The notes under the pieces are model-generated. The model ran no database searches, was not told the origin of the DNA, and worked only from the letters and a program-made list of their open reading frames with translations. From Polaromonas sp. SP1 (GTDB lineage Bacteria > Pseudomonadota > Gammaproteobacteria > Burkholderiales > Burkholderiaceae_C), in assembly GCF_003711205.1 (NCBI RefSeq), contig NZ_CP031013.1:2522501-2586500 (forward strand): a stretch of 64,000 nucleotides of DNA, read 5' to 3'. Positions within the stretch are counted from its first letter, which is position 1, and every line of letters starts with the position of its first letter. The translations under genes were made by a program, and so were the position numbers. Of the stretch, positions 45,601 through 53,470 are shown in pieces.

Positions 45601-45861
45601 CGCCTGGCTGACCGGCACGCCCTGGGCAAAGTATTGTTTGGAGATTTCCTTGAACGGCAAAAAGCCGTGGCGGTCTTCACCGTAGTCGACGAAGCAGGCT
45701 TCCAGCGAAGGCTCGACGCGCGTGACGACGGCCTTGTAGATGTTGCCTTTGCGCTGCTCGCGCCCTTCGATTTCAATTTCGTAGTCGAGGAGTTTTTGTC
45801 CATCGACGATCGCCAGGCGGCGTTCTTCAGCCTGTGTGGCGTTTACCAGCATCCGTTTCAT
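42682..45861 (-). CDS. rne: Ribonuclease E
   Basis: Main endonuclease of mRNA decay and rRNA/tRNA processing, scaffold of the degradosome. The 1059-residue protein has an S1 domain at about 35-125 (GNIYKAVVTRVEPSLEACFV), catalytic aspartates Asp301 (SVDVNSARAI) and Asp344 (IVIDFIDM), and the zinc-link Cys402/Cys405 (CPRCGG). From about 560 to 850 it is an extreme Arg/Gly/Glu low-complexity tract (for example RGEGRREGRGGEGRGGERGE), then an Ala/Pro/Val tract, ending DLGAVKLPFEQSTGQ. The tract is disordered and expected to bind RNA and partners; it differs in wording from the enterobacterial scaffold. Divergent from rluC with a 625-base gap. Confidence 0.97.
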   Translation of the reverse strand: MKRMLVNATQAEERRLAIVDGQKLLDYEIEIEGREQRKGNIYKAVVTRVEPSLEACFVDYGEDRHGFLPFKEISKQYFAQGVPVSQARINDVIKEGQELLVQVEKEERGNKGAALTTFVSLAGRYVVLMPNNPRGGGVSRRIEGEDRAELKENMDQLEYPNGMSIIARTAGIGRSAPELQWDLNYLLKLWTAIDGAGKGGKGAYLIYQESSLVIRAIRDYFNSDIGDILFDTDDVYEQAKQFMAHVMPEHEHRVKRYRDDAPLFSRFQIEHQIESAYARTVQLPSGGAIVIDHTEALVSVDVNSARAIKGGDIEETATRTNLEAADEVARQMRLRDLGGLIVIDFIDMEESRNRRDVENRLRDALRQDRARVQFGTISKFGLMEMSRQRLRPALSEGASIPCPRCGGSGHIRDTESSALQILRIIQEESLKDSTASVLCQVPVDVASFLLNEKRSEIAKIEVKQRINVLLVPNKTLETPNYRLERLKHDDPRLDNIAASYKMADEIEDPTTVTRRSQEKHNKQEPIIKGVLPDAPAPVAPPKPEPAPQAAAPKPQARTAPAVAAAPAEKGFFGWIKSLFGGAEAPAPAPVAKEVKKDERGEGRREGRGGEGRGGERGERSERGGERGGRDGRRGGRGRSEGRGGEGRGENREGREPREPRPEGQAPGRGEGRGGERRERNPEGRNEGGRQERPAGETRGEARPDNAGDGQPRSENAGREGRGRRERGERGERGGERGGERIQRDAVEQDLALANQAAMAAAMGGDAGEPRQERAPQDGERPQGNREPRGERAERGEGRRDRGDRNGRRNDRRGDRPEGAAEGQNAGAEGAAGFNPEAAAAPVLDDAGNVIAPVQNGQGGDEQRQPRERRSRDRYGRDRRERGENGERNEQAPEAGAPAPQGEFFEPNQPQAQEQHAHAAPEFVADTAAAAPAPAPVAAPAPAYVAPVAVAAPVAAPAPAPVQAAAAAAPAAASLPKVQSYDLPLQDLVQVAQSSGLQWVNSDAAKIAEAQAAIAAEVKPAHVPRERPALVVDDEGPLVLVETKRDLGAVKLPFEQSTGQ

Positions 45862-45890
45862 GGGTAGCCTTCCTTATCGTTCTTCGTTCT

Positions 45891-45910
45891 TGGTGTTGTC
45901 TCAAACACCA
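45891..45910 (-). promoter_or_regulatory. Short hairpin in the rne leader
   Basis: TGGTGTT, six bases, AACACCA: a perfect 7-base stem 30 bases before the rne start. In enterobacteria RNase E controls its own mRNA through leader hairpins; this could be a comparable element, which is inference. Confidence 0.35.
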
Positions 45911-46076
45911 ATCAACATGCCCAAAATGGGCTAACGACGCCGGAGGGACGCAGTGCGAACGTGGAGGAATTGCCGGAGAGCTTTTGACAGCGCGCGGCCG
46001 ACCGAAATGAATCGGTCAGCGACGTGGTCTGGGCGTAGGCGCGTGGATGGAGCGAGCAGGGGTCAAACGGGTGGGT

Positions 46077-46136
46077 GCTACAAAAAATATAGCTGCTTGC
46101 GCCCACTGCACAAGGGCTGGCGGCTGATTTATGCCA
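46077..46136 (-). repeat. Dispersed ~60-bp palindrome-ended repeat, copy D (rne leader)
   Basis: GCTACAAAAAATATAGCTGC, TTGCGCCCACTGCACAAGGG, CTGGCGGCTGATTT. It is in reverse orientation relative to copies A and B. If the rne promoter lies at about 46200, this copy is transcribed into the rne leader. Confidence 0.75.
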
Positions 46137-46486
46137 AAAACAGGGCTCACGAAGGCCGTGAGGCGCTGCAGGCACATATAAATCAGACTGACCAGTGTTG
46201 TCGTCAATGGGCTACCCGTTAAAGGACTTGATCTCGGCTGGATCCGCGTGCAGCCTTTTGTTCGTGACTTGGGCTGCACACATGGTATTCCGTAGTGTTG
46301 TTCGCAAAACGTCGACTCGTCTACCGTGCAAAGAGGCTCGCCGCGAGGTGCCTGGCACTCGTCGCTTGCGGGCAATTGCCGGCGTGGGCATCGACCTTCC
46401 AGCGAGACTGCTTGCTTGCCTTTTGGGGGCCGGGGACTTGTGTGGACTAAACTCCAGACAAATCAACCACTTACAGCGCATCGCTA

Positions 46487-47647
46487 GTGAAACACATTAT
46501 AGGGTCAGTGAAGGGCTTGGCAAGGAAACCCGGGAAAACACCGGTACGGCCACCTGCGGCCAGGCCGGAGCCCGTGCGCGCAACCCCCGCGCAGCCTGTG
46601 GCGGCCGCGCCGGCGCCCCAGGCCACTTTGGTGACGGTGGATGAGGACTACGCCGGTCAGCGGCTGGACAATTTCCTGATCCGCCAGCTCAAGGGCGTGC
46701 CCAAAACCCATGTCTACCGCATCATCCGCAGCGGCGAAGTGAGGGTGAACAAAGGCCGGGCGCAGGCCGATACGCGGGTGGAAACGGGCGACATCGTGCG
46801 CCTGCCGCCGGTGCGCACCTCTGAACGGGCCGGGCAAAAGGCCGAAGCCATGGCCCAGGAAATCGCCCGGCACGGCGCCAGCTCGACCACCGGCGGCTAC
46901 GCGCCGTCGCGCGAATTCCCCATCCTGTTTGAAGACGACTTTGTGCTGGCCATCGACAAACCGGCCGGCGTGGCCGTGCACGGCGGCAGCGGCGTGAGTT
47001 TTGGCGTCATCGAGCAGCTGCGCATGGCGCGGCCTGAGGCCGACTTCCTCGAGCTGGTGCACCGGCTGGACCGGGAAACCAGCGGCATCCTGCTGATCGC
47101 CAAGCGGCGCATGGCGCTCAAGCTGCTGCAGGAGCAGTTCCGGGAGCGTGAAACCGACAAGGTTTACCTGGCGCTGGTGGGCGGCGACTGGCCGGCCAAC
47201 CACCGCGTGATCGACAAGGCGCTGCACAAGTATTTGCTGCCGGACGGCGAGCGGCGCGTGAAAGTGGTGCCCAACGAGCATCCCGACGGCATGCGTTCGG
47301 TGACGCTGGTCAAGGTGAAGTCGGCCTTTCCCGCCAGCCCGCTGGCGCCCGCGACGCCTTTTACCTTGCTCGAAGTCACCATCAAGACGGGCCGCACCCA
47401 CCAGATCCGCGTGCACCTGTCCAACGAAGGCCACCCGATTGCCGGGGACGACAAATACGGTGACTTCGAACTGAACAAGGCGCTGCAAAAATCCGCCGCC
47501 GGCGCGGTATCGCTCAAGCGCATGTTCCTGCATGCCTGGAGCCTGAAGTTCAACCATCCCAAACTGCGCAAGGTCGTGCACCTGCAGGCGCCCTTGCCAC
47601 CCGAGTTGCAGCAATTCCTGCCTGCGACATCTGAGGACATCGCTTAG
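46487..47647 (+). CDS. rluC: 23S rRNA pseudouridine synthase RluC-type
   Basis: Converts uridines of 23S rRNA to pseudouridine. 386 residues. A Pro/Ala-rich N-terminal extension of about 45 residues precedes the S4 RNA-binding domain (QRLDNFLIRQLKGVPKTHVY, GEVRVNKGRAQADTRV) and the catalytic domain with HRLDRETSGILLIAK carrying Asp195, then GRTHQIRVHLSNEGHPIAGD. The annotated start is GTG at 46487; given the poorly conserved N-terminus an in-frame GTG at 46508 is also possible. It is the first gene of a rightward group rluC-gph-Rieske-sppA. Confidence 0.95.
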   Translation: MKHIIGSVKGLARKPGKTPVRPPAARPEPVRATPAQPVAAAPAPQATLVTVDEDYAGQRLDNFLIRQLKGVPKTHVYRIIRSGEVRVNKGRAQADTRVETGDIVRLPPVRTSERAGQKAEAMAQEIARHGASSTTGGYAPSREFPILFEDDFVLAIDKPAGVAVHGGSGVSFGVIEQLRMARPEADFLELVHRLDRETSGILLIAKRRMALKLLQEQFRERETDKVYLALVGGDWPANHRVIDKALHKYLLPDGERRVKVVPNEHPDGMRSVTLVKVKSAFPASPLAPATPFTLLEVTIKTGRTHQIRVHLSNEGHPIAGDDKYGDFELNKALQKSAAGAVSLKRMFLHAWSLKFNHPKLRKVVHLQAPLPPELQQFLPATSEDIA

Positions 47648-47687
47648 CGCCACTGCAGGTGATGCCACCCCCAGCGACAATAGGCCG

Positions 47688-48347
47688 ATGCAAACCCGAA
47701 ATTTTGATCTGATTGCCTTCGACTGGGACGGCACGCTGTTTGATTCGACCAAAATCATCGTGCGCTGCATCCAGGCCGCGGTGCGCGACGTGGGCGGCAC
47801 GGTGCCGACCGACAAGGAAGCCGGCTACGTCATCGGCCTGGGGCTCATGCAGGCGCTGGCCCACGCCGCGCCGGACGTCCCGCCTGAAAAATACCCACAG
47901 CTCGGTGAGCGCTATCGTCATCACTACACGGCGCACTTCAACGATCTCAGCCTTTTTGAGGGGGTGTTGCCCTTGCTCGATGCCCTGAAAGCGCGCGGCC
48001 ACCTTTTGGCGGTGGCCACCGGCAAGTCGCGCCGCGGGCTCGACGAAGTGCTGCGCACAGTCGAGCTCAAAGGCGTGTTCGACGGCTCCCGCACCGCCGA
48101 CGAAACGGCCGGCAAGCCCGACCCGCTGATGCTGCGCGAATTGATGGCCGAGTTTGATGTGGCCCCCGCGCGGGTGCTGATGGTGGGTGATACCACGCAT
48201 GACCTGCAGATGGCCGTCAACGCCGGATGCCCCAGCGTAGGCGTGAGTTACGGCGCGCACGAGCCCGACGCATTCGCTGTGCTGTCGCCGCGCCATGTCG
48301 CGCATTCGGTGCAGGAGCTGCACGACTGGCTGCTGGCCAACGGCTAA
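47688..48347 (+). CDS. gph: HAD-superfamily hydrolase (phosphoglycolate phosphatase-like)
   Basis: A 219-residue phosphatase. HAD motif I is AFDWDGTLFDS with the nucleophile Asp, motif II ATGKSRRGL, motif III lysine in AGKPDPLML, motif IV VGDTTHDLQMAVNAG. A helical cap domain lies between motifs I and II. Gph-type enzymes remove phosphate from 2-phosphoglycolate or related small phosphates; the precise substrate is not fixed by sequence. It follows rluC by 40 bases. Confidence 0.9.
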   Translation: MQTRNFDLIAFDWDGTLFDSTKIIVRCIQAAVRDVGGTVPTDKEAGYVIGLGLMQALAHAAPDVPPEKYPQLGERYRHHYTAHFNDLSLFEGVLPLLDALKARGHLLAVATGKSRRGLDEVLRTVELKGVFDGSRTADETAGKPDPLMLRELMAEFDVAPARVLMVGDTTHDLQMAVNAGCPSVGVSYGAHEPDAFAVLSPRHVAHSVQELHDWLLANG

Positions 48348-48364
48348 GCCCTGGCGATCAAGGC

Positions 48365-48730
48365 ATGGACGAACGGCAAGCCCTGTGCAACACCCGCGAC
48401 CTGCTCGAAGGCGGGCTGGCGGTGCCGTTCGACGTGGTCTACGCCGGGCAGACATGCCGGGCATTTGCCGTTCGTTACGAAGGCGCCGTCCATGCGTACC
48501 TCAACCGTTGCACCCATGTTGCGATGGAGCTGGACTGGCAACCCAACCGGGTGTTTGACGACCAGGGGCGGTGGCTGCTGTGCGCCAGCCACGGCGCCGC
48601 CTACCGCCCTGATACCGGCCAATGCGCTGGTGGGCCATGCCAGGGCGGCTTGATCAAAATTGAACTTTCGGAAGCCGGGGGGGTTGTTTATTGGCATTCT
48701 GCTTACAACCTGAAGCCGCTACAGTTCTAA
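48365..48730 (+). CDS. Rieske [2Fe-2S] domain protein
   Basis: A 121-residue stand-alone Rieske ferredoxin-like protein. The cluster-binding pairs are present as RCTHVAMELDW (Cys-x-His) and LLCASHGAAYRPDTGQC (Cys-x-x-His); the usual proline of CPH is replaced by Thr and that of CPWH by Ala-Ser, which may change redox potential. ATG at 48365 gives a compact protein; upstream frame lies in gph. It is in the rluC-gph-Rieske-sppA group, an arrangement seen in Burkholderiales, but its electron partner is unknown. Confidence 0.9.
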   Translation: MDERQALCNTRDLLEGGLAVPFDVVYAGQTCRAFAVRYEGAVHAYLNRCTHVAMELDWQPNRVFDDQGRWLLCASHGAAYRPDTGQCAGGPCQGGLIKIELSEAGGVVYWHSAYNLKPLQF

Positions 48731-48751
48731 TACCTCTCTAAACTAGTGAAC

Positions 48752-49810
48752 ATGAACGATCCTCACCGCCCCGACCCCCCGATGGACCCAGATTTGTTGC
48801 GCGAGTCGGACTTTCGGCCCAACCAGCCTGAATCCCTTCCCCCTCACACCTCCTCGAAAAAATCCGCCGCAGATCCGACCGGCGCCCCCGGCTGGGAGCG
48901 CGCCACGCTCGAGAAGCTGGCATTTGCATCATTGAACGAGCAGAAGGCCACGCGCCGCTGGAAGACTTTTGTGCGGCTGGCCTGGCTGGCATTTTTTGTG
49001 GCGCTGGTCTGGATGGCGCTGCACCGCGGCACGCCCGCCAGTGACGCGACCGTGCCGCACACCGCCGTGGTGGAGATCAAGGGCGAGATCGCCGCAGGGG
49101 CGGACGCCAGCGCCGAGTTCGTCAATGCGGCGCTGCGCGCGGCCTTTGAAGACGACGGCGCCAAGGCGGTGGTGCTGCTCATCAATTCCCCCGGCGGCAG
49201 CCCTGTGCAGGCCGGCATGATGAACGACGAAATCCTGCGCCTGAAGGCCAAGCACAAAAAACCTGTTTACGCCGTGGTGGAAGAAACCTGCGCATCGGCG
49301 GCGTATTACATCGCCGTGTCGGCCGACAAGATTTATGTCGACAAGGCCAGCATTGTGGGCAGCATCGGCGTGCTGATGGACGGCTTCGGCTTTACCGGCC
49401 TGATGGACAAGCTGGGCGTGGAGCGCCGCTTGCTCACGGCCGGCGAAAACAAGGGCTTCCTCGATCCGTTCAGCCCGCAAAACGACAAGCAGCGTGTGTT
49501 TGCGCAGGCCATGCTCGACCAGATCCACCAGCAGTTCATCACGGTGGTGAAAGCCGGCCGCGGCAAGCGCCTGAAAGAAACGCCCGAGATGTTCAGCGGC
49601 CTGTTCTGGAGCGGCCAGCAGGCGGTGGAACTCGGCCTGGCCGACCAGCTCGGCAACCTCGACTACGTCGCCCGCGAAGTGGTCAAGACCGACGAAATCA
49701 TCGACTACACCCGCCGCGACAACGTGGCAGAACGCCTGGCCAAGAAGTTTGGCGCAGCCATGGGGGAGGGCGCGATGAAGGCCTTCAAGTCGATTCCCGC
49801 GCTTCGCTAG
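48752..49810 (+). CDS. sppA: Signal peptide peptidase SppA (S49 family)
   Basis: Membrane-anchored serine/lysine protease that degrades cleaved signal peptides. 352 residues, the short (single-domain) form. A proline-rich cytoplasmic N-terminus is followed by a transmembrane helix at about 73-91 (FVRLAWLAFFVALVWMALH). The catalytic dyad can be read as Ser182 (ETCASAAYYIA) and Lys234 (AGENKGFLDPF), 52 residues apart as in the Bacillus enzyme. INSPGGSPVQAG and VGSIGVLMDGFGF are family motifs. ATG at 48752 is preferred to GTG at 48746. A strong terminator follows. Confidence 0.94.
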   Translation: MNDPHRPDPPMDPDLLRESDFRPNQPESLPPHTSSKKSAADPTGAPGWERATLEKLAFASLNEQKATRRWKTFVRLAWLAFFVALVWMALHRGTPASDATVPHTAVVEIKGEIAAGADASAEFVNAALRAAFEDDGAKAVVLLINSPGGSPVQAGMMNDEILRLKAKHKKPVYAVVEETCASAAYYIAVSADKIYVDKASIVGSIGVLMDGFGFTGLMDKLGVERRLLTAGENKGFLDPFSPQNDKQRVFAQAMLDQIHQQFITVVKAGRGKRLKETPEMFSGLFWSGQQAVELGLADQLGNLDYVAREVVKTDEIIDYTRRDNVAERLAKKFGAAMGEGAMKAFKSIPALR

Positions 49811-49840
49811 GCGATGGATGGCCGGCCTAGATGGCCGATG

Positions 49841-49869
49841 AAAAAAGCCCGCAGCAAGCGGGCTTTTTT
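49841..49869. terminator. Bidirectional rho-independent terminator, sppA / RsmI-like gene
   Basis: AAAAAA, GCCCGC (49847-49852), AGCAA, GCGGGC (49858-49863), TTTTTT, between convergent genes. Confidence 0.9.
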
Positions 49870-49898
49870 GTGGGCGTTTTCTGCGCTGTTCTGGGCTT

Positions 49899-50666
49899 CT
49901 AGCGGCCGATGCAAAAGACGGTCGGCAAATCCAGCGGTGCCTGGAGTTTGTCCCGCTTCCACGTGCTGACCTGCGCACTGCGCGACCAGCCTGTGTTCAT
50001 CGTCAGGCCGCAGCTCAGCGCCAGCCGGGTGTTGCCCTGAAGTGTTTGCAGCAGCGATTGAAGCAGGGCCGCATTGCGATACGGCGTTTCAATGAAGAGC
50101 TGGGTCTGCCCGGATTTGAGCGCCAGGGATTCGAGTTCGCGGATGCGTTGCACCCGCTCGGCCGGTGTCTGGGGCAGATAGCCGGCAAAGGCAAAACTCT
50201 GGCCGTTGAGCCCGCTGGCGGCCAGCGCCAGCATCAGCGACATCGGGCCCGTCAGCGGCACCACTTCCAGGCCCAGGTCGTGCGCCGCGCGCACCACGGA
50301 AGACCCCGGGTCGGCAATGGCAGGCATGCCGGCTTCGCTGACCAGGCCCATGTCGTGGCCCTCGAGAGCCGCTTTCAGCAAAGGCCGAGCATCGAAGTTG
50401 CCCGTGTGGTCGCCCTTCTTGTGAACCTCACGCGGCAGCTCCTGGATTTGCTGCGACTGCAGCGTTGCGCTCAAGGGTTGTAGCGCGTCAATCCGCTTCA
50501 GGTAGGCGCGTGTGCTTTTGGCGTTCTCGCAGATCCATTGCGACAGCCGCGAGGCGACTTGCAGTGTCTGCAGGGGCATGACGTCCTGCAGCGGCGCCTG
50601 GACGTCGCAGCCAAAGTCCAGCGGCGCGGGTACGAGGTAGAGCTTGCCCTTTGCTGCGGCGTTCAT
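49899..50666 (-). CDS. SAM-dependent tetrapyrrole-methylase-fold protein (RsmI-like)
   Basis: A 255-residue protein of the tetrapyrrole methylase superfamily. It has GKLYLVPAPLDFGCDVQAPL at the start, DMGLVSEAGMPAIADPGSSVVRAAHDLG (the RsmI-type GlySer SAM loop, in two parts) and VVPLTGPMSLMLALAASGL, then QLFIETPYRN. It is a diverged relative of RsmI, the 16S rRNA C1402 2'-O-methyltransferase; the opening 'VPTPIGN' of true RsmI is altered, so the target is uncertain and it may be a paralogue. Its ATG overlaps the maf stop by 4 bases. Confidence 0.88.
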   Translation of the reverse strand: MNAAAKGKLYLVPAPLDFGCDVQAPLQDVMPLQTLQVASRLSQWICENAKSTRAYLKRIDALQPLSATLQSQQIQELPREVHKKGDHTGNFDARPLLKAALEGHDMGLVSEAGMPAIADPGSSVVRAAHDLGLEVVPLTGPMSLMLALAASGLNGQSFAFAGYLPQTPAERVQRIRELESLALKSGQTQLFIETPYRNAALLQSLLQTLQGNTRLALSCGLTMNTGWSRSAQVSTWKRDKLQAPLDLPTVFCIGR

Positions 50667-51283
50667 GGCCGGCCTCCGGACAGCAGCTTCACGCCCGCCG
50701 CCTGAATCATCCGGCAGGTGCGGATCAGCGGCAGGCCGACCAGTGCGGTTGGATCATCGTTCTCTATCGATTCCAGCAGCGCGATGCCCAGGCCTTCGCT
50801 TTTGGCGCTGCCGGCACAGTCGTAAGGTTGTTCGACGCGCAGATAGTGTTCGATTTCGGCGTCGCTCAGGTCGCGGAACTTCACCTTCACGGGCGCCAGG
50901 CTTTGCGCTTCAAACCCGGTCTCGAGGCACACCACGGCCACGGCGGTCTGGAAGATGACGGTGTGCCCGCGCATCTGGCGCAACTGGGCGACGGCCTTGT
51001 CGTGGGTGCCGGGCTTTCCCAACGGCAGGCCGTCCAGGTCGGCCACCTGGTCGGAGCCGATCACGACTGCGCCGGGAAATTTCGCGGCAACAGCCCGGGC
51101 CTTGGCCAGGGCCAGGCGTTCGGCGAGCGCCTGGGGCAGTTCGCCCGGTTGTGGGGTTTCATCCACATCGGGGGCAGCCACTTCGAAAGGGATGTGCAGC
51201 CGTTCCAGCAATTCGCGGCGGTAGCGTGAGGTCGAGCCCAATACGAGAGGGCGGCTGGCGGCGGAGTCGGGGGCAAGGGTCAT
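50663..51283 (-). CDS. Maf family nucleotide pyrophosphatase (YceF-like)
   Basis: Hydrolyses non-canonical or modified nucleoside triphosphates to monophosphates. 206 residues. Family motifs: LVLGSTSRYRRELLERLHIP (substrate loop SxSxRR), PDVDE, AKARAVAAKFPGAVVIGSDQ with the catalytic Asp, and GKPGTHDKAVAQLRQMRGH. Wording is of the YceF subgroup (m7GTP). It lies upstream of the RsmI-like gene and is divergent from yceD. Confidence 0.93.
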   Translation of the reverse strand: MTLAPDSAASRPLVLGSTSRYRRELLERLHIPFEVAAPDVDETPQPGELPQALAERLALAKARAVAAKFPGAVVIGSDQVADLDGLPLGKPGTHDKAVAQLRQMRGHTVIFQTAVAVVCLETGFEAQSLAPVKVKFRDLSDAEIEHYLRVEQPYDCAGSAKSEGLGIALLESIENDDPTALVGLPLIRTCRMIQAAGVKLLSGGRP

Positions 51284-51308
51284 CCCCCGATTCTCTTACA
51301 CTGCATTC

Positions 51309-51857
51309 ATGTCCAGACCCCTTCAAGCCAAGCGGCTCAACATGAAAGCGTTCGCCCAGGATGGCGTGGCGCTCACCGAAACCACTTTGCTACAAAATAT
51401 GGAGCGCCTGGCCCAGGAAACACAAGGGCTGCAGCCCGATTCGGCTGTGAAATGGCAAGCCAGCGCCGAGCTCCGTCCGCGTGCCGGAGTGGAAGACGAC
51501 GTGTGGCTGCACCTGGCCGCCCAGGCCACCGTGCCTTTGACCTGCCAGCGCTGTATGGGGGTGGTTGAAACCCCCGTCGAAGTGGACCAGTGGTACCGCT
51601 TTGTGGCCAGCGAAGACATCGCCATGGCGGAAGACGACCAGTCCGAAGAGGATTTGCTGGTGATGGAGCCCCAGTTTGATTTACTGGCGGTGCTGGAGGA
51701 CGAACTGCTGATGGCCTTGCCCCTGGTGCCCATGCACGAGCAATGCCCGGTGGCGCCCACGCTGCAGGTGGGCGAGGTCGACGCGGCCGGCGAGCCCGAT
51801 GCCGGCAAAAAACCCAATCCGTTTGCCGTTCTTGCGCAGCTCAAGGTCAAAAAGTAG
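51309..51857 (+). CDS. yceD: YceD/DUF177 family protein
   Basis: A 182-residue protein of the YceD family, involved in 23S rRNA accumulation and always found next to rpmF. The Cys-x-x-Cys pair of LTCQRCMGVVETPV and the C-terminal KPNPFAVLAQLKVKK are diagnostic; the acidic middle EDDQSEEDLLVMEPQFDLLA fits. Residues 27-43 (LLQNMERLAQETQGLQ) fall on DNA resembling the dispersed repeat. ATG at 51309; MKAFAQDG 12 codons later is an alternative. It precedes rpmF by 230 bases. Confidence 0.93.
   Translation: MSRPLQAKRLNMKAFAQDGVALTETTLLQNMERLAQETQGLQPDSAVKWQASAELRPRAGVEDDVWLHLAAQATVPLTCQRCMGVVETPVEVDQWYRFVASEDIAMAEDDQSEEDLLVMEPQFDLLAVLEDELLMALPLVPMHEQCPVAPTLQVGEVDAAGEPDAGKKPNPFAVLAQLKVKK
51389..51438 (-). 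repeat. Probable in-frame copy of the ~60-bp repeat inside yceD
   Basis: GCTACAAAATATGGAGCGCC, TGGCCCAGGAAACACAAGGG, CTGCAGCC. By eye it follows copy D (46077), sharing GCTACAAAA, TAT-GC and ACAAGGGCTG in order. YceD homologues also have residues here, so it may be a replacement or a chance likeness. Confidence 0.35.
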
Positions 51858-51928
51858 TAATTTAGAATTACTTTTCTTGGTAATAAGCGTGCAGATTTGC
51901 CGACATTTGGGCCCCTGAGACTGAGGGG

Positions 51929-51957
51929 GTGAAAATGATTCCGCATCAAGCTATAAT
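51929..51957 (+). promoter_or_regulatory. Candidate promoter for rpmF-plsX-fab
   Basis: TATAAT at 51952-51957 with GTGAAA at 51929-51934 as a partial -35, spacer 17. The L32 ATG is 130 bases further on. Confidence 0.5.
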
Positions 51958-52087
51958 CAAAGGCTTCGCGTACCAATGCGGTGATACGGCTTATAGGATT
52001 GCTATGGCCCGATATCCAGGTCCAGCTATCTGAACTCAAGAATTTGGTGCGTAATTTACCAACCTCACACCCCATCAGGAGCGGATC

Positions 52088-52270
52088 ATGGCCGTCCAGC
52101 AGAACAAAAAGTCACCTTCGAAGCGCGGTATGCACCGCTCGCACAACGCACTCACCGTGCCAGGCATCGCCGTGGAATCCACCACCGGTGAAACCCACCT
52201 GCGCCACCACATCAGCCCCACCGGTTTCTACCGTGGTCGCAAGGTGTTGAAAACCAAATCCGAAGCGTAA
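52088..52270 (+). CDS. rpmF: 50S ribosomal protein L32
   Basis: A 60-residue ribosomal protein. It reads [40 protein letters not shown] and [13 protein letters not shown], standard for the betaproteobacterial L32 without the zinc cysteines. A strong ribosome site (AGGAGCGGATC) precedes the ATG. The yceD-rpmF-plsX-fab order couples ribosome and membrane-lipid synthesis. Confidence 0.98.
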   Translation: MAVQQNKKSPSKRGMHRSHNALTVPGIAVESTTGETHLRHHISPTGFYRGRKVLKTKSEA

Positions 52271-52287
52271 TTCACGCTTTAAGCACT

Positions 52288-52318
52288 GGCCCGCACTCAT
52301 CCTGCGGGCCTTTCTTTT
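52288..52318 (+). terminator. Terminator/attenuator between rpmF and plsX
   Basis: GGCCCGCA, seven bases, TGCGGGCC, then TTTCTTTT. An imperfect T-run suggests partial read-through, which would let rpmF be expressed above the fab genes. Confidence 0.75.
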
Positions 52319-52354
52319 GCCTGAATTTCACACTTTGACTGCACCGGTCGCCTC

Positions 52355-53467
52355 ATGATCAGGATCGCTGTCGATGCCATGGGCGGGGATATCGGCCCTG
52401 CCGTCACCGTTCCCGCCAGCCTGGCTTTCCTGGAAGGCCATCCGGGCGCCTCCGTGGTGCTGGTCGGCCAGCCCGAAGTGCTCGCGGCGCAGCCGCTGTT
52501 TGCCCGGCTTCAATCACATGAACGCTGCCTGGTCGTTCCGGCCAGCGAGATCGTCACCATGGACGATCCCATCGAAATTGCCCTGCGGCGCAAAAAGAAT
52601 TCCTCGATGCGGGTGGCGATGAACCAGGTCAAGGACGGTGTGGCCCAGGCGGCCGTATCGGCCGGCAATACCGGTGCGCTGATGGCGATTGCCCGTTATG
52701 TGCTCAAAACCCTTGAAGGCATAGACCGCCCGGCGATTGCCACCCAGCTGCCCAATGCCCTGGGTGGCGCCACCACAGTGCTGGACCTGGGCGCCAACGT
52801 CGATTGCACCGAAGATCACCTGCTGCAGTTTGCCGTGATGGGCTCTGCCCTGGTGGCCGCCATTACCGACAATCCTGCGCCCAGCGTCGGCCTTCTCAAT
52901 ATTGGGGAAGAAGCGATAAAAGGCAGTGAAATTATCAAAAAAGCAGGCGAATTGTTGCGATCTGCCTCTAACTCCGGTGATTTGAATTTTTACGGAAATG
53001 TCGAGGGAAACGATATTTTCAAAGGGACAACCGATATCGTCGTATGCGACGGCTTCGTCGGCAATGTTGCCTTGAAGGCCAGCGAGGGCTTGGCCAGCAT
53101 GATTGGCGGCTTTATCAAGGCCGAATTCTCCCGCAATATTTTCACAAAAATTGCCGCCATCATTGCTTATCCGGTGTTAACTGCATTTAAAAACCGCGTT
53201 GATCACAGGCGGTACAACGGTGCAGCCCTTCTTGGCCTGCAGGGTCTGGTCTTCAAGAGCCACGGTTCGGCAGACGCCTTTGCTTTTGAGAGGGCGCTCA
53301 ATCGGGCTTATGATGCGGCTCGGAACAATTTGCTTGAGAGAGTCCGCGAACGCATTGCCCATGCGGCCCCCTTGCTGGTTGCGGCGCAGGCCGCACCACT
53401 TGCCGATGCACCGGCCGAGGCCTCCTCAATGCCAGTTGACTCAATCGTTTCAACACCGGCACACTAA
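52355..53467 (+). CDS. plsX: Phosphate acyltransferase PlsX
   Basis: Makes acyl-phosphate from acyl-ACP for phospholipid synthesis. 370 residues: [20 protein letters not shown] opens the enzyme, followed by [59 protein letters not shown] and [14 protein letters not shown]. The C-terminal 25 residues are Ala/Pro-rich and non-conserved. The stop is followed 4 bases later by the fabH ATG. A stretch around 52890-53180 is AT-richer than its surroundings without loss of frame. Confidence 0.97.
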   Translation: MIRIAVDAMGGDIGPAVTVPASLAFLEGHPGASVVLVGQPEVLAAQPLFARLQSHERCLVVPASEIVTMDDPIEIALRRKKNSSMRVAMNQVKDGVAQAAVSAGNTGALMAIARYVLKTLEGIDRPAIATQLPNALGGATTVLDLGANVDCTEDHLLQFAVMGSALVAAITDNPAPSVGLLNIGEEAIKGSEIIKKAGELLRSASNSGDLNFYGNVEGNDIFKGTTDIVVCDGFVGNVALKASEGLASMIGGFIKAEFSRNIFTKIAAIIAYPVLTAFKNRVDHRRYNGAALLGLQGLVFKSHGSADAFAFERALNRAYDAARNNLLERVRERIAHAAPLLVAAQAAPLADAPAEASSMPVDSIVSTPAH

Positions 53468-53470
53468 TTA

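Larger units (their letters stand above)
45862..46486. other. 625-base divergent region, rne / rluC
   Basis: Holds the hairpin at 45891-45910 and repeat copy D at 46077. A TTGACG (complement of 46202-46207) precedes an AT-rich TTTATAT on the minus strand and may be the rne promoter, which would give a leader of over 300 bases; the spacing is not ideal. Short open frames here have no coding character. No other element seen. Confidence 0.4.
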
